This document shows positions 7,469 to 14,461 of a stretch of DNA of 15,936 nucleotides, one piece after another. The DNA comes from Rhodospirillaceae bacterium. GTDB lineage: Bacteria; Pseudomonadota; Alphaproteobacteria; Rhodospirillales; Magnetospirillaceae. A program made the translations under genes and the position numbers. The notes under the pieces were generated by a model. It was not told the origin of the DNA. It saw only the letters and a program-made list of their open reading frames with translations, and ran no database searches. Each line of letters begins with the position of its first letter. Within the stretch, counting starts at the first letter, position 1. The stretch spans positions 1 through 15,936 of the forward strand of contig JASLCK010000277.1 in NCBI GenBank assembly GCA_030151865.1. Direction: 5' to 3'.

Positions 7469-7875
7469 CAGATCACCTCCTTTACGCGGTCGGTCAGGGC
7501 CGACGGGCTTTCAAACTGCATCTCGCCGGTTTTGACGCAGACGGCGACCTGAACGGTGCTGGCTTTGGTCAAGACAGCGCCGCTTTCCCGGTCACGGATG
7601 CGATACTCGATCTTCAGGCGGTTTTGATATTCGACCAGGGTGGCGGTGATCAGCACTTCCTGGGCAAAGCGGATGGGGCGGACATATTTGATCCGCATAT
7701 CGACGATGGGCCAGGCATAGCCTGAGTCTTCCATCTGGCGATAATTATAGCCGATGGCGTCCAGCAGATCGCATCGGGCCTGTTCCAGAAAACGCGCATA
7801 ATTGCCGTGCCAGACCACATTCATCGGGTCCAGGTCATAGAACTGCGCTTTAACGACGCTTTCGACGCAATACAT
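7468..7875 (-). CDS. apeK: 4HBT-type acyl-ACP/CoA thioesterase ApeK
   Basis: A 135-residue single hotdog-fold thioesterase of the YbgC/4-hydroxybenzoyl-CoA thioesterase type. The signature FYDLDPMNVVWHGNYARFLEQAR contains Asp16, the usual catalytic residue, and His23. Length is normal for the family. In the APE pathway ApeK is thought to release the finished chain or clear stalled chains from the acyl carrier proteins; which of these applies here cannot be told from sequence. The ATG overlaps the apeJ stop as TGATG and its stop overlaps the apeL start in the same way. Confidence 0.9.
   Translation of the reverse strand: MYCVESVVKAQFYDLDPMNVVWHGNYARFLEQARCDLLDAIGYNYRQMEDSGYAWPIVDMRIKYVRPIRFAQEVLITATLVEYQNRLKIEYRIRDRESGAVLTKASTVQVAVCVKTGEMQFESPSALTDRVKEVI
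7471..7483 (-). promoter_or_regulatory. Extended Shine-Dalgarno sequence for apeL
   Basis: On the minus strand this reads AAAGGAGGTGATC, complementary to essentially the whole 3' tail of bacterial 16S rRNA (GATCACCTCCTTT in many bacteria). The AGGAGG core is 7 nt from the apeL ATG, the ideal distance. The same bases encode the last four residues of ApeK (KEVI) and run into its stop. Other junctions in the operon have only partial matches, so apeL probably receives much extra initiation. Confidence 0.88.
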
Positions 7876-9524
7876 CAGCGATCTCGATCTGCCCAGAAGT
7901 CAAAAAAGTTGAACCATTGCAGCGGTGCCTTCCTGGCATAGTCCTCCAGGCGGCGGGCATAGGCGGCGGTGTGTTGACGCAAAGCCTCTTCCCGCTGGCC
8001 GCGCGGCAGGTCTAGCCTTTCGGCGAAAGGCTCCAGGCTCAACTGCCAACCATCATCGGTTTTCAGGCAAAACAGCAGGTAAACCGGGCACTCCAGCAAA
8101 CCCGCCAAAATCCACGGACCTTGGGAAAACGGAGCTGGCATTCCCAGAAACGGCACCCGGCAGATACGTTCAGTACTGCCCACCGGTATCCGATCGCCCG
8201 CAATGACCACCCATTCGCCACGCCCGATCCGATCTTTCAGATCAATGGCGGTATCGGGGCCGATTTCCGTAACTTCCATCAGATTAAGGGCGGCTTCCGG
8301 GCGGAAACGGCGCAGAGTCCGATTATAGTTTCCGGCATGGCGGGTATGAACCAGGACCGTCATGCGGTCGCGGGTCTGCTGATCCAGTACGGCGCGGGCA
8401 ATATCGACATTGCCCAGATGGGCCACGACAATCAATGCGCCCCGATTGTCGGCGGTGGCGGTTTGTAAGCTGTCTGGTGTCAGGGTCTGTATCCGGTCAG
8501 GCCGCACACCGCCAGTCCAACCGGCAAAAACATCCAAAGCCCGCCCGGCAAATTCCAGGAAGTGGCGATAGCATTCCCACAAGCTGGCGGGACGTCCAAA
8601 GACTCGCCCCAGAAAAATCCGCGATGCCCGCCGTTGTTCCGATCCTGCCAGGAAGAACCAGGCGACAATGGGGGCCATGACCGCCATGCAGCCCCGCCGC
8701 CCCAACAGGCGATAGGCGGCGGCACAGAACGTCAGCCCCCACAAGGCGCCGCGTTCCCGCAATTCAGCCCAATGGGGGGCGGGGTCGGCGGTTCGCGCCT
8801 GGTGGGGCAGTATCCGGGCCAAGGGGCGCAGCAGCATTTCGCACACCAGTTTGGTATGCATGCGGCTGATCCGCAGGTTGTCGCGCCACAGATCAAAGTT
8901 CGATGTGTTGTCGGGCGGATAGATGACCTTGACCGGCAATCCGAGAACCGGCGTTCCTTGCCAGAACAGCCGCACCATGATTTCCGTGTCGAAATCCATC
9001 CGTAGCCCGACTTTGCGGACCGCCAGCAATCGCATGACCGGCTCCAGCGGATAGACGCGAAACCCGCACATGCTGTCCTTGATGGACAGGCTTAGCGTCT
9101 CGATCCAGACCCAGACATGGGTGATCCAGCGCCCAATCTTGCGGCCGGTGGGAATACTGGCGTCATATTGCGGCAGGCCGGTAATCAGAGCGTCCGGGTT
9201 TTGCCGGGCCAGATCCAGCATCGGCTCCAGGGCGTCCAGATCATGCTGGCCGTCGGCATCCACCTGGACCGCATGGCTGTATCCTGCGTCGCGGGCCAGA
9301 CGAAACCCTTCCAAGACCGCCGCTCCCTTGCCTTGGTTGATCTCCAGGCGATGAACGCGCACCCCTTGGCTGGGATCGTGCAAAGCGGCGATGGCGGCGC
9401 GGGCTTCTTCCCCGCTGCCGTCATCGATGATGAAAACCGGTAATCCTGCCTGCCGCAGACCATGAACCACCGCACCCAGGGCGAGCCAGTGGTTGTGACT
9501 GGGAACAATAGCGCAGGGGGTCAT
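7875..9524 (-). CDS. apeJ: Glycosyltransferase/acyltransferase fusion ApeJ (GT2 + LpxL-like)
   Basis: A two-domain protein of 549 residues. Residues 1 to about 235 are a family-2 glycosyltransferase: DDGSG at 34-38, the metal-binding DADGQHD at 89-95 and an MCGFRVYP acceptor-side motif at 152-159. From about 255 to the end it is an LpxL/HtrB-like lysophospholipid acyltransferase with the HLGNVD (HX4D) catalytic motif at 369-374. A hydrophobic stretch at about 262-292 probably anchors it to the inner membrane. The fusion is usual for ApeJ. It probably builds a sugar-bearing lipid anchor and joins it to an acyl chain; donor, acceptor and order are not known. The ATG overlaps the apeI stop by 4 nt. 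Confidence 0.9.
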   Translation of the reverse strand: MTPCAIVPSHNHWLALGAVVHGLRQAGLPVFIIDDGSGEEARAAIAALHDPSQGVRVHRLEINQGKGAAVLEGFRLARDAGYSHAVQVDADGQHDLDALEPMLDLARQNPDALITGLPQYDASIPTGRKIGRWITHVWVWIETLSLSIKDSMCGFRVYPLEPVMRLLAVRKVGLRMDFDTEIMVRLFWQGTPVLGLPVKVIYPPDNTSNFDLWRDNLRISRMHTKLVCEMLLRPLARILPHQARTADPAPHWAELRERGALWGLTFCAAAYRLLGRRGCMAVMAPIVAWFFLAGSEQRRASRIFLGRVFGRPASLWECYRHFLEFAGRALDVFAGWTGGVRPDRIQTLTPDSLQTATADNRGALIVVAHLGNVDIARAVLDQQTRDRMTVLVHTRHAGNYNRTLRRFRPEAALNLMEVTEIGPDTAIDLKDRIGRGEWVVIAGDRIPVGSTERICRVPFLGMPAPFSQGPWILAGLLECPVYLLFCLKTDDGWQLSLEPFAERLDLPRGQREEALRQHTAAYARRLEDYARKAPLQWFNFFDFWADRDR

Positions 9525-9874
9525 GACGCGGTTCCCTCAAGTTTGATCCGTCCTGAAGAACAGATGTCTCCGTTCCGGCTGTATTCGAACGACAATGATC
9601 CTTTGATACGGTCAATGCGTAAGGTCAGTTCCAACGGATTGCCCGGTTCAACAACACGGCGGAACTTGACTTGAAAGTCGGTCGCCGCCGCACAGCCGCT
9701 TTGCAGCAGTTCGTCTGCCAGACGGACGGCCCAGTCGGTCTGCACCACGCCGGGCAAAACCGGTTGTCCGGGAAAGTGGCCGTCAAAAGCCGGATGTTCG
9801 GGCGGTAAAGCCAGACGCAGGACGACATGGTCGGCAGAACGCCATTCAGTAGCGATCACATCGGGATGGGACAT
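9521..9874 (-). CDS. apeI: Hotdog-fold 3-hydroxyacyl-ACP dehydratase ApeI (FabZ-like)
   Basis: A 117-residue single-hotdog dehydratase with the FabA/FabZ motif DGHFPGQPVLPGVVQTDWA. His33 is the expected catalytic base, and Asp47, fourteen residues later, takes the place of the FabZ Glu, as in FabA. It should remove water from 3-hydroxyacyl-ACP to give the trans double bonds of the polyene. The ATG at 9874 (MSHPDV) is chosen; the open frame reaches 10060, but that part lies inside apeH and has no hotdog character. It overlaps apeH by 19 nt and has only a weak ribosome-binding site, so it probably relies on ribosomes that finished apeH. Confidence 0.9.
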   Translation of the reverse strand: MSHPDVIATEWRSADHVVLRLALPPEHPAFDGHFPGQPVLPGVVQTDWAVRLADELLQSGCAAATDFQVKFRRVVEPGNPLELTLRIDRIKGSLSFEYSRNGDICSSGRIKLEGTAS

Positions 9875-11193
9875 GGCATGGCTTTCGTCGTGAACAAGGC
9901 GCGCAAATCCGCCGTCTTGATTTTTCCCATGGGATGGCTGGGCAGTTCGGTGACAAACCGCCATAGCTTGGGAATGGCCGCCGGTTCCAGGGCATTGGCC
10001 AGTTCCCGGCGCAACACTCTGCCGAAGCGAAATGATCCCAGCCGTTCCAATTCCTGCCAACCCAACGTGGTCGGTACGATGACAGCCCCCAATTGCTCGT
10101 GGTCACCCGGCAGCGCCACGGCGGCGCTGGTCTCGACCCATGGCGAAGCGGATAACAGCCGTTCGACCTCGGCCAAGGCGACCCGCTTTCCAGCAATCTT
10201 GGCGATACGGTCTGACCGTCCCAGAAACCGAAATCCCTCCGCGGTCGCTTCGATCAGATCGGCGGTTTCGCTTTCCCGGTTGTCATAAGGCGAGTACAGG
10301 CGCAGCAATCCTTGCGGATGGGGCAATAGCCGATGTCCGGCCAACAGGGTCCAGCCATCTTGCCCAGGTGTCTGGCGTCGGGTTGCCACGGCCCCTGTTT
10401 CGGTGCTGCCGAAAATCTCAGTGGGGGCGCATCCCAGAATGTCTGCCCCGTCCAGGGCTGCCGCCAGGGACAATGGCGCACCGGCCGAGAATATCATGCG
10501 TGGTTGCCGATCTGCTGGCAGGGGAGGAATTCCGGCCAACCGCCCCAGATGTGCCGGGCTGGAAATAAGCATCGAAGGGCTGGTCAGGGCCGCGATCAGT
10601 CCTTCCCAGACATCGTGACAGCCGCGATCGAAAGCGCGGCCTGCCGCCAGAGGCCAAAGGATTTTAAACGTCAGGCCATAAAGATGCTGGTGGCTGACCA
10701 TGGCGTTGACCTGGCATGCGCCCAGTTCGGCGCCCCAGGTGCGTTCCAGCCCCAGAACCTCGCGTTCCAGCATGTCCAGGGTGCGGATAATACGCTTGGG
10801 CTGTCCGGTCGAGCCCGACGTAAAAAAGGCAATCCGGGCCTGATCCCGCCGTGGCGTAGCGGCGGGGGTGGAACTGAGCCCAGCCAGCCAAACCTGGGTG
10901 TCGTCGATGATCCGGTCAACGTCGTGGGTAAGATTTTCCAGTGTGTCGGGCTGCATATTGGGAGGCAGTACCACTTCGACCCCGGCAGATAGCAGGCCGA
11001 ACAGACCGATGGCGAAGGCGGCGCTGTCCCGACAGGCCAGGGCTGCGGTTCGCAGTCCTGTCACGGTCAGGGCCAAGGCTGCGGCCCGGGCGCGAAACTC
11101 GGCCAAGGTCACCGAACCCGGGGGACCGAACGCCACGATCCGCTGGGCGTCCTGCGCCCCGGTCAGTAGGGAAAAGAGCGGGCCGCCAGTCAT
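9856..11193 (-). CDS. apeH: Aryl acid:ACP ligase ApeH (AMP-dependent synthetase)
   Basis: An adenylate-forming enzyme of 445 residues, somewhat short for the ANL family. The phosphate loop FFTSGSTGQPK is at 123-133, the A5-type motif FGSTETG at 261-267, a hinge segment FLGRSDRIAKIAGKRVALAEVE near 345-370, and the C-terminal lysine region PMGKIK (Lys424/Lys426) is present. In studied APE pathways ApeH activates 4-hydroxybenzoate with ATP and loads it on an acyl carrier protein as the starter unit; the same substrate is inferred here. The ATG at 11193 (MTGGPLFSLL) is chosen: the frame is open to 11688, but that part runs inside apeG. The start overlaps the apeG stop as ATGA. Confidence 0.9.
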   Translation of the reverse strand: MTGGPLFSLLTGAQDAQRIVAFGPPGSVTLAEFRARAAALALTVTGLRTAALACRDSAAFAIGLFGLLSAGVEVVLPPNMQPDTLENLTHDVDRIIDDTQVWLAGLSSTPAATPRRDQARIAFFTSGSTGQPKRIIRTLDMLEREVLGLERTWGAELGACQVNAMVSHQHLYGLTFKILWPLAAGRAFDRGCHDVWEGLIAALTSPSMLISSPAHLGRLAGIPPLPADRQPRMIFSAGAPLSLAAALDGADILGCAPTEIFGSTETGAVATRRQTPGQDGWTLLAGHRLLPHPQGLLRLYSPYDNRESETADLIEATAEGFRFLGRSDRIAKIAGKRVALAEVERLLSASPWVETSAAVALPGDHEQLGAVIVPTTLGWQELERLGSFRFGRVLRRELANALEPAAIPKLWRFVTELPSHPMGKIKTADLRALFTTKAMPCPIPM

Positions 11194-11765
11194 GCTGCTC
11201 TCTGCCCTGCGCGGACGTGGCGACGGATCAGATACTCGCCCGCGAACAACAAGCCCATGGCGATATAGCTGAGCAGGCCGTTCCATAACGTCCACAGATG
11301 CAGCGATCCCCAAACCGCGGTTGCTGCCGAGATTGCGGCGTTTGCCAATAAAAAGATTATCCAAACCCAAGTGACCCGTCGGGTGTAGGCGACGCCCTGG
11401 GGCGGCAGATCGGGCTCGCTCAGCCGCGCGATGCGTTCGATCACGCAAGGGGGAAACCGCAGCGACAGGGCGAAGACTCCTGCCACCGCTAAACTGATGG
11501 CGATGGGATAGGCCTTCGCCGCCAAGTCCGGTTGCCAAATCAGGGCCGACAGCAGCCCACCGCCAGCCAAAGCTAGAACAGGCAACCATAAGCCAGCCCC
11601 CTTGACCCGGCGCAATCCCAACATTCGCAGGGCCAAAAGGCCCAACGCCGTCAAAACCAGGATCGTCGGGGGCAGGCTGCCCAGACAAAAATAGACCAGA
11701 AACGGATAAGCCATTCCGCCCACGGCTGCCAAAAGCAGCCAGGGTTCAGGCCGAAACCGTTTCAT
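11190..11765 (-). CDS. apeG: Integral membrane protein ApeG (COG4648-like)
   Basis: A 191-residue hydrophobic protein with about six predicted membrane helices, for example around residues 8-26, 32-48, 59-74, 85-102, 130-150 and 158-178. A conserved-looking loop GVAYTRRVTWVWIIFLLANA (123-142) is typical of this family of predicted membrane proteins found in APE clusters. No catalytic motif is visible. It may help flip or hand over the lipid product at the inner membrane, or hold the biosynthetic enzymes there; both are inference. It overlaps the end of apeF by 20 nt, lacks a clear Shine-Dalgarno sequence and is therefore probably translationally coupled to apeF. Confidence 0.85.
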   Translation of the reverse strand: MKRFRPEPWLLLAAVGGMAYPFLVYFCLGSLPPTILVLTALGLLALRMLGLRRVKGAGLWLPVLALAGGGLLSALIWQPDLAAKAYPIAISLAVAGVFALSLRFPPCVIERIARLSEPDLPPQGVAYTRRVTWVWIIFLLANAAISAATAVWGSLHLWTLWNGLLSYIAMGLLFAGEYLIRRHVRAGQRAA

Positions 11766-12012
11766 CGGTCGCCAGCAACGCTTCGACGCAATCCACCACG
11801 TCGCCGACGGTGCGCACTGTTTTGAAATTTTCGGGTTTGATCCGCCGACCGGTCAATTCCTGCAACTTGACCACCAGATCGACGGCGTCGATGCTGTCCA
11901 GATCCAGTTCTTCGAACAGCTTTGCGTCGAGCGTGATTTTATCCCGCGGGATTTCAAACAGTTCCTCCAGAAAGTCGCGCAGCTTCTCGAGGATTTCTTC
12001 TCTCCCCAGCAT
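11746..12012 (-). CDS. apeF: Acyl carrier protein ApeF
   Basis: An acidic acyl carrier protein of 88 residues with the phosphopantetheine attachment motif LDLDSIDAVDLV (Ser40). It is the second of two adjacent ACPs. Two starts are possible: GTG at 12018, which would overlap the apeE stop, or ATG at 12012. The ATG is preferred because AAGGGG lies 7 nt upstream of it, whereas that site would be only 1 nt from the GTG. The 12-residue C-terminal tail after the last helix is unusually long because the gene runs on into apeG. Whether this ACP carries the starter or the extending chain cannot be read from sequence. Confidence 0.92.
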   Translation of the reverse strand: MLGREEILEKLRDFLEELFEIPRDKITLDAKLFEELDLDSIDAVDLVVKLQELTGRRIKPENFKTVRTVGDVVDCVEALLATDETVSA

Positions 12013-12014
12013 TT

Positions 12015-12275
12015 TCACACCCCTTTTTGCGATTCGATGAACTTCGCCAGATTGCGGACACTGGCGAAATGAGCGCGGACTTCGTCGCTTGCAGCTTCGA
12101 TCTTGATGCCGAAGCGCTGGCGAATGGCCACCCCCAGTTCCAGCGCGTCGATCGAGTCCAGCCCCAATCCATCCCCAAACAGCGCCTCGTCACTGTCGAT
12201 ATCGTCAACAGTGATGTCTTCCAGCTTCAAGGCGTCGATAATCAGTTTTTTAAGGTCAAGTTCTAAGTCAGACAT
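12015..12275 (-). CDS. apeE: Acyl carrier protein ApeE
   Basis: A strongly acidic acyl carrier protein of 86 residues with attachment motif GLGLDSIDALEL (Ser41), followed by an ACP-like C-terminal half (GVAIRQRFGIKI and RNLAKFIES). The ATG at 12275 is chosen over the in-frame TTG at 12281, since it gives a usual ACP N-terminus and overlaps the apeD stop by 8 nt. The stop is 2 nt before the apeF ATG. In Xenorhabdus ApeE is the ACP used by the ligase and ketosynthases; the same role is inferred from position and similarity. Confidence 0.92.
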   Translation of the reverse strand: MSDLELDLKKLIIDALKLEDITVDDIDSDEALFGDGLGLDSIDALELGVAIRQRFGIKIEAASDEVRAHFASVRNLAKFIESQKGV

Positions 12276-13023
12276 ATCCAAGTTTCTCAGCGTAATAACG
12301 CTCTAGGGATTGTACCAGTTTGCGGGCGGCCAGACTGCGATGGGGATAACCAAGGTAACTGGCGGGCTCCAGACATTCTCCGGCCACCAGTCGGAAGACC
12401 GGGCGATGGGCAGGAATTTTCCACCAGGGCTCGCCTTTGATCAGGGTTGGCGGTGTGCAGGTGATCAGTACCAACTGCACGGGGGCCGCGGCCAGGGTGG
12501 CCAGATTGGCAAATCCCCGGCGGAACCGCGGCGCTTCCCCGGGCTGGCTGCGGGTCCCTTCGGGAAAGATGATCAGGCTTTGCCCCCGAGCCAGGGATTC
12601 CTGACAGCAAGCCAGCAATTGCTCGGGTTCCAGATCGTTGCGGATGTATCCAGCGCGCCGCATCAACGGCCCCAGCAAGCGGTGTTCCCACAACTGGCTT
12701 TTGACGATGCATTGGGCATTGGGGATCAAGGCCATCAGCATCACCACATCCAATAAGGACGGATGATTGGCGACCACCAAGCGGCCGCCCGGCTGTTCCA
12801 GCCGCTCGATCCCTTCAAATTCCAAGGTCAACAGCCCCAAACCGCGCAGGCACCGCAGATAAAAGCGGAACGTGGCCCGGATGATGGTTTGCACCCGCTC
12901 CCGACGGCAATTCTTCATCAGGAACAGCACCAGCAAGGCTGCCAGAATGCCGCCCCCGGCAAAGATGAAGGCAAAGGCGGCCCCGGTGGCGCAGACACGC
13001 CAGAGATGATCAAGCCTGTGCAT
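12268..13023 (-). CDS. apeD: Lysophospholipid-type acyltransferase ApeD (PlsC-like)
   Basis: A 251-residue membrane-bound acyltransferase of the PlsC family. A membrane helix spans about 11-36. The catalytic HX4D motif NHPSLLD has His87 and Asp92, and the phosphate-binding FPEGTRS motif is at 153-159. It should transfer an acyl group, perhaps the aryl polyene chain itself or a fatty acid, from ACP to a glycerol-phosphate or lysolipid acceptor. Together with ApeJ it suggests a lipid-anchored final product. The ATG at 13023 has GGAGAG 8 nt upstream and overlaps apeC by 14 nt; the open frame to 13242 is the shadow of apeC. Confidence 0.9.
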   Translation of the reverse strand: MHRLDHLWRVCATGAAFAFIFAGGGILAALLVLFLMKNCRRERVQTIIRATFRFYLRCLRGLGLLTLEFEGIERLEQPGGRLVVANHPSLLDVVMLMALIPNAQCIVKSQLWEHRLLGPLMRRAGYIRNDLEPEQLLACCQESLARGQSLIIFPEGTRSQPGEAPRFRRGFANLATLAAAPVQLVLITCTPPTLIKGEPWWKIPAHRPVFRLVAGECLEPASYLGYPHRSLAARKLVQSLERYYAEKLGYV

Positions 13024-13714
13024 GGTCAAGTCTCTCCAGGCTCCAGACCAGCCGTTCTCCGGCGATATCCAGTCGATCGGTTTTTTGATCCAGGACGTCG
13101 GCCATCTGGGCGGCCGCATAGCTTGCCGATATCTGATCTTGTGACGCGCGGGGGCGCCAAGACAGCCGATAATGTTGCCCGCCCGGAGCCAGCAGCAAAA
13201 CCAGGGCCATGTTTTCCTCGTCTTCATCGACAAGTTCGTCATAAGGGGCGGGCAGCGGTTCGTCGTAATGGGCCAGCAGAACGGGTTTTTCCGGTGCTTC
13301 CATATGGCAGCAGGCGGCTTCCAACAGGGCGGTCAGCAAGCTTTCCCGTCCGGCGGAAACAGCGCTGTGTCCCTGGCCGTTTTTGGCCGCAATCGACAGC
13401 AATCCGGCCAGGGCATGATGTACCGACAAGGTAAAATCGGCGGGAGAGACGTCCCCGTCGGCTACCAAAGTGTCCAGGATCGACAAGGTGCGGGTGAATT
13501 CGCCATGGCGGGACGAAAAAATCAGGCGAGCCTGATCCTTCTCGTCCATATTCCAGGCCAGCCGCAATGCTTGTTGGCCCAAGCGGCTGACGCGACGACG
13601 CAACGAGAGCGGCGGTTGGCTTTGCTCAACCGGCTGCCCTCGCCAAATGTCATTTCCGCCTTGGCCAAAAGACCAGGAACCCCACGACTTCACGGAAAAA
13701 ACGACGGATGGCAT
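13010..13714 (-). CDS. apeC: Ketosynthase-like chain-length factor ApeC
   Basis: A 234-residue protein of the beta-ketoacyl synthase N-terminal type (Ketoacyl-synt_2). The recognisable block is IFSSRHGEFTRTLSILDTLVADGDVSPADFTLSVHHALAGLLSI, with a following SAGRESLLTALLEAA helix. It has no active-site Cys in a TACSSS context and no HGT or GH motif, and it lacks the second half of a KS. It is therefore expected to be inactive alone and to pair with ApeO as a chain-length factor, as reported for the E. coli proteins. The start is uncertain: ATG at 13714 fits the family N-terminus (VVFSVKSWGSW), ATG at 13738 adds 8 residues and GTG at 13759 adds 15. It is the first gene of the operon. Confidence 0.87.
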   Translation of the reverse strand: MPSVVFSVKSWGSWSFGQGGNDIWRGQPVEQSQPPLSLRRRVSRLGQQALRLAWNMDEKDQARLIFSSRHGEFTRTLSILDTLVADGDVSPADFTLSVHHALAGLLSIAAKNGQGHSAVSAGRESLLTALLEAACCHMEAPEKPVLLAHYDEPLPAPYDELVDEDEENMALVLLLAPGGQHYRLSWRPRASQDQISASYAAAQMADVLDQKTDRLDIAGERLVWSLERLDHAQA

Positions 13715-13799
13715 AGTAAGATCAGGCTCTGACGCCATAAAATGGTGCGCCCCCACCACGGGACGCCGGAAGCTAGCATAAGTATCAAGGGTTGTTTAG
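13715..13799. promoter_or_regulatory. Divergent control region between apeC and the PPTase gene
   Basis: This 85-bp stretch (shorter if apeC starts further upstream) separates the first gene of the minus-strand operon from the plus-strand PPTase gene, so the promoters for both should lie here or just inside the PPTase gene. The first 150 bp or so of the PPTase gene are clearly AT-richer than the surroundings. I see no convincing -35/-10 pair; the best -10-like element is TATGCT on the minus strand near 13775-13780. A short CCAT-AAA-ATGG inverted repeat lies at 13735-13745, which could be an operator or chance. Confidence 0.4.
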
Positions 13800-14456
13800 G
13801 TGAAAATAACGCTTTTTAAGATCTCTAAAACTGACCCTGCTTTTTCTTATTGGCGGGACTGGTGTGGGGGCCGGGTTGACTGGGTGGATAGTCGCAATAG
13901 GGATTTATCCTCTGCATCGTTGCAGGGGCGCGTGGTTTTAATAGCCGGTCTTTTCCAGACTTTTGGACATACTGCATGGCATTTACGGGCGGAAGAAAGT
14001 GGTCGCCCTTATTTGCTGACGGAGGATGGGCAGCCAGGACCATCCATTTCCCTGACCCATGGCGGTGACTGGGCTGTCGTGGCGATGACGCGGCCAGGGG
14101 TGGCGCTGGGGGTGGATATCGAACCCCATAAACTGCGCAATGTTCAAGCGATTGCCGCCAGGGCGTTCGGTCCGGAAGAACAGCGTTTGGTGGATGCCGG
14201 GGGGGCTGCTGCGTTTTACCGCCTTTGGACTTTGCGTGAAGCGATGGGCAAAGCAACTGGGGAGGGGCTGTCTCTAGCCGCCGATGGCCAGGATCATGTG
14301 GGCGTTGGACCCGAACGGAGGCCGTGGAGCGTACCCGGATGGCGCTTGTACCACGAGGAACTGCCGCATGGTTACAGTCTGGCCTGTGCCGTGGCCATCA
14401 AGGACGATGAGGATATGGAAATCCATCATGCGGCCCTGATGGCTGATGGGCGTTAG
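13800..14456 (+). CDS. 4'-phosphopantetheinyl transferase (Sfp/AcpT-like)
   Basis: A 218-residue PPTase of the two-subdomain Sfp type, which moves the phosphopantetheine arm from CoA to the Ser of an acyl carrier protein. Visible motifs are SGRPYL (67-72), SISLTHGGDWAVVA (82-95, His87), GVDIE (104-108, with metal ligands Asp106 and Glu108) and WTLREAMGKATGEG (143-156, with Glu147 and Lys151). The start is GTG at 13800, with AAGGG upstream. It is divergent from apeC, so it is probably the dedicated activator of ApeE and ApeF, although it could serve other carrier proteins. The N-terminal 60 residues are poorly conserved-looking and AT-richer than the rest. Confidence 0.92.
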   Translation: MKITLFKISKTDPAFSYWRDWCGGRVDWVDSRNRDLSSASLQGRVVLIAGLFQTFGHTAWHLRAEESGRPYLLTEDGQPGPSISLTHGGDWAVVAMTRPGVALGVDIEPHKLRNVQAIAARAFGPEEQRLVDAGGAAAFYRLWTLREAMGKATGEGLSLAADGQDHVGVGPERRPWSVPGWRLYHEELPHGYSLACAVAIKDDEDMEIHHAALMADGR

Positions 14457-14461
14457 GGCTG

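Noticed and set aside
9875..10060. N-terminal extension of apeI to 10060
   Set aside because: It overlaps apeH entirely and has low-complexity Gly/Thr content, while ApeI proteins are about 115 residues long.
11194..11688. N-terminal extension of apeH to 11688
   Set aside because: It is the shadow of apeG; the adenylation domain begins at the ATG 11193, which is coupled to the apeG stop.
12276..12281. TTG start for apeE
   Set aside because: The ATG two codons later gives a usual ACP N-terminus; the TTG adds nothing conserved.
13024..13242. N-terminal extension of apeD to 13242
   Set aside because: It overlaps apeC in another frame, and the ATG at 13023 has a clear GGAGAG site and begins the membrane helix.
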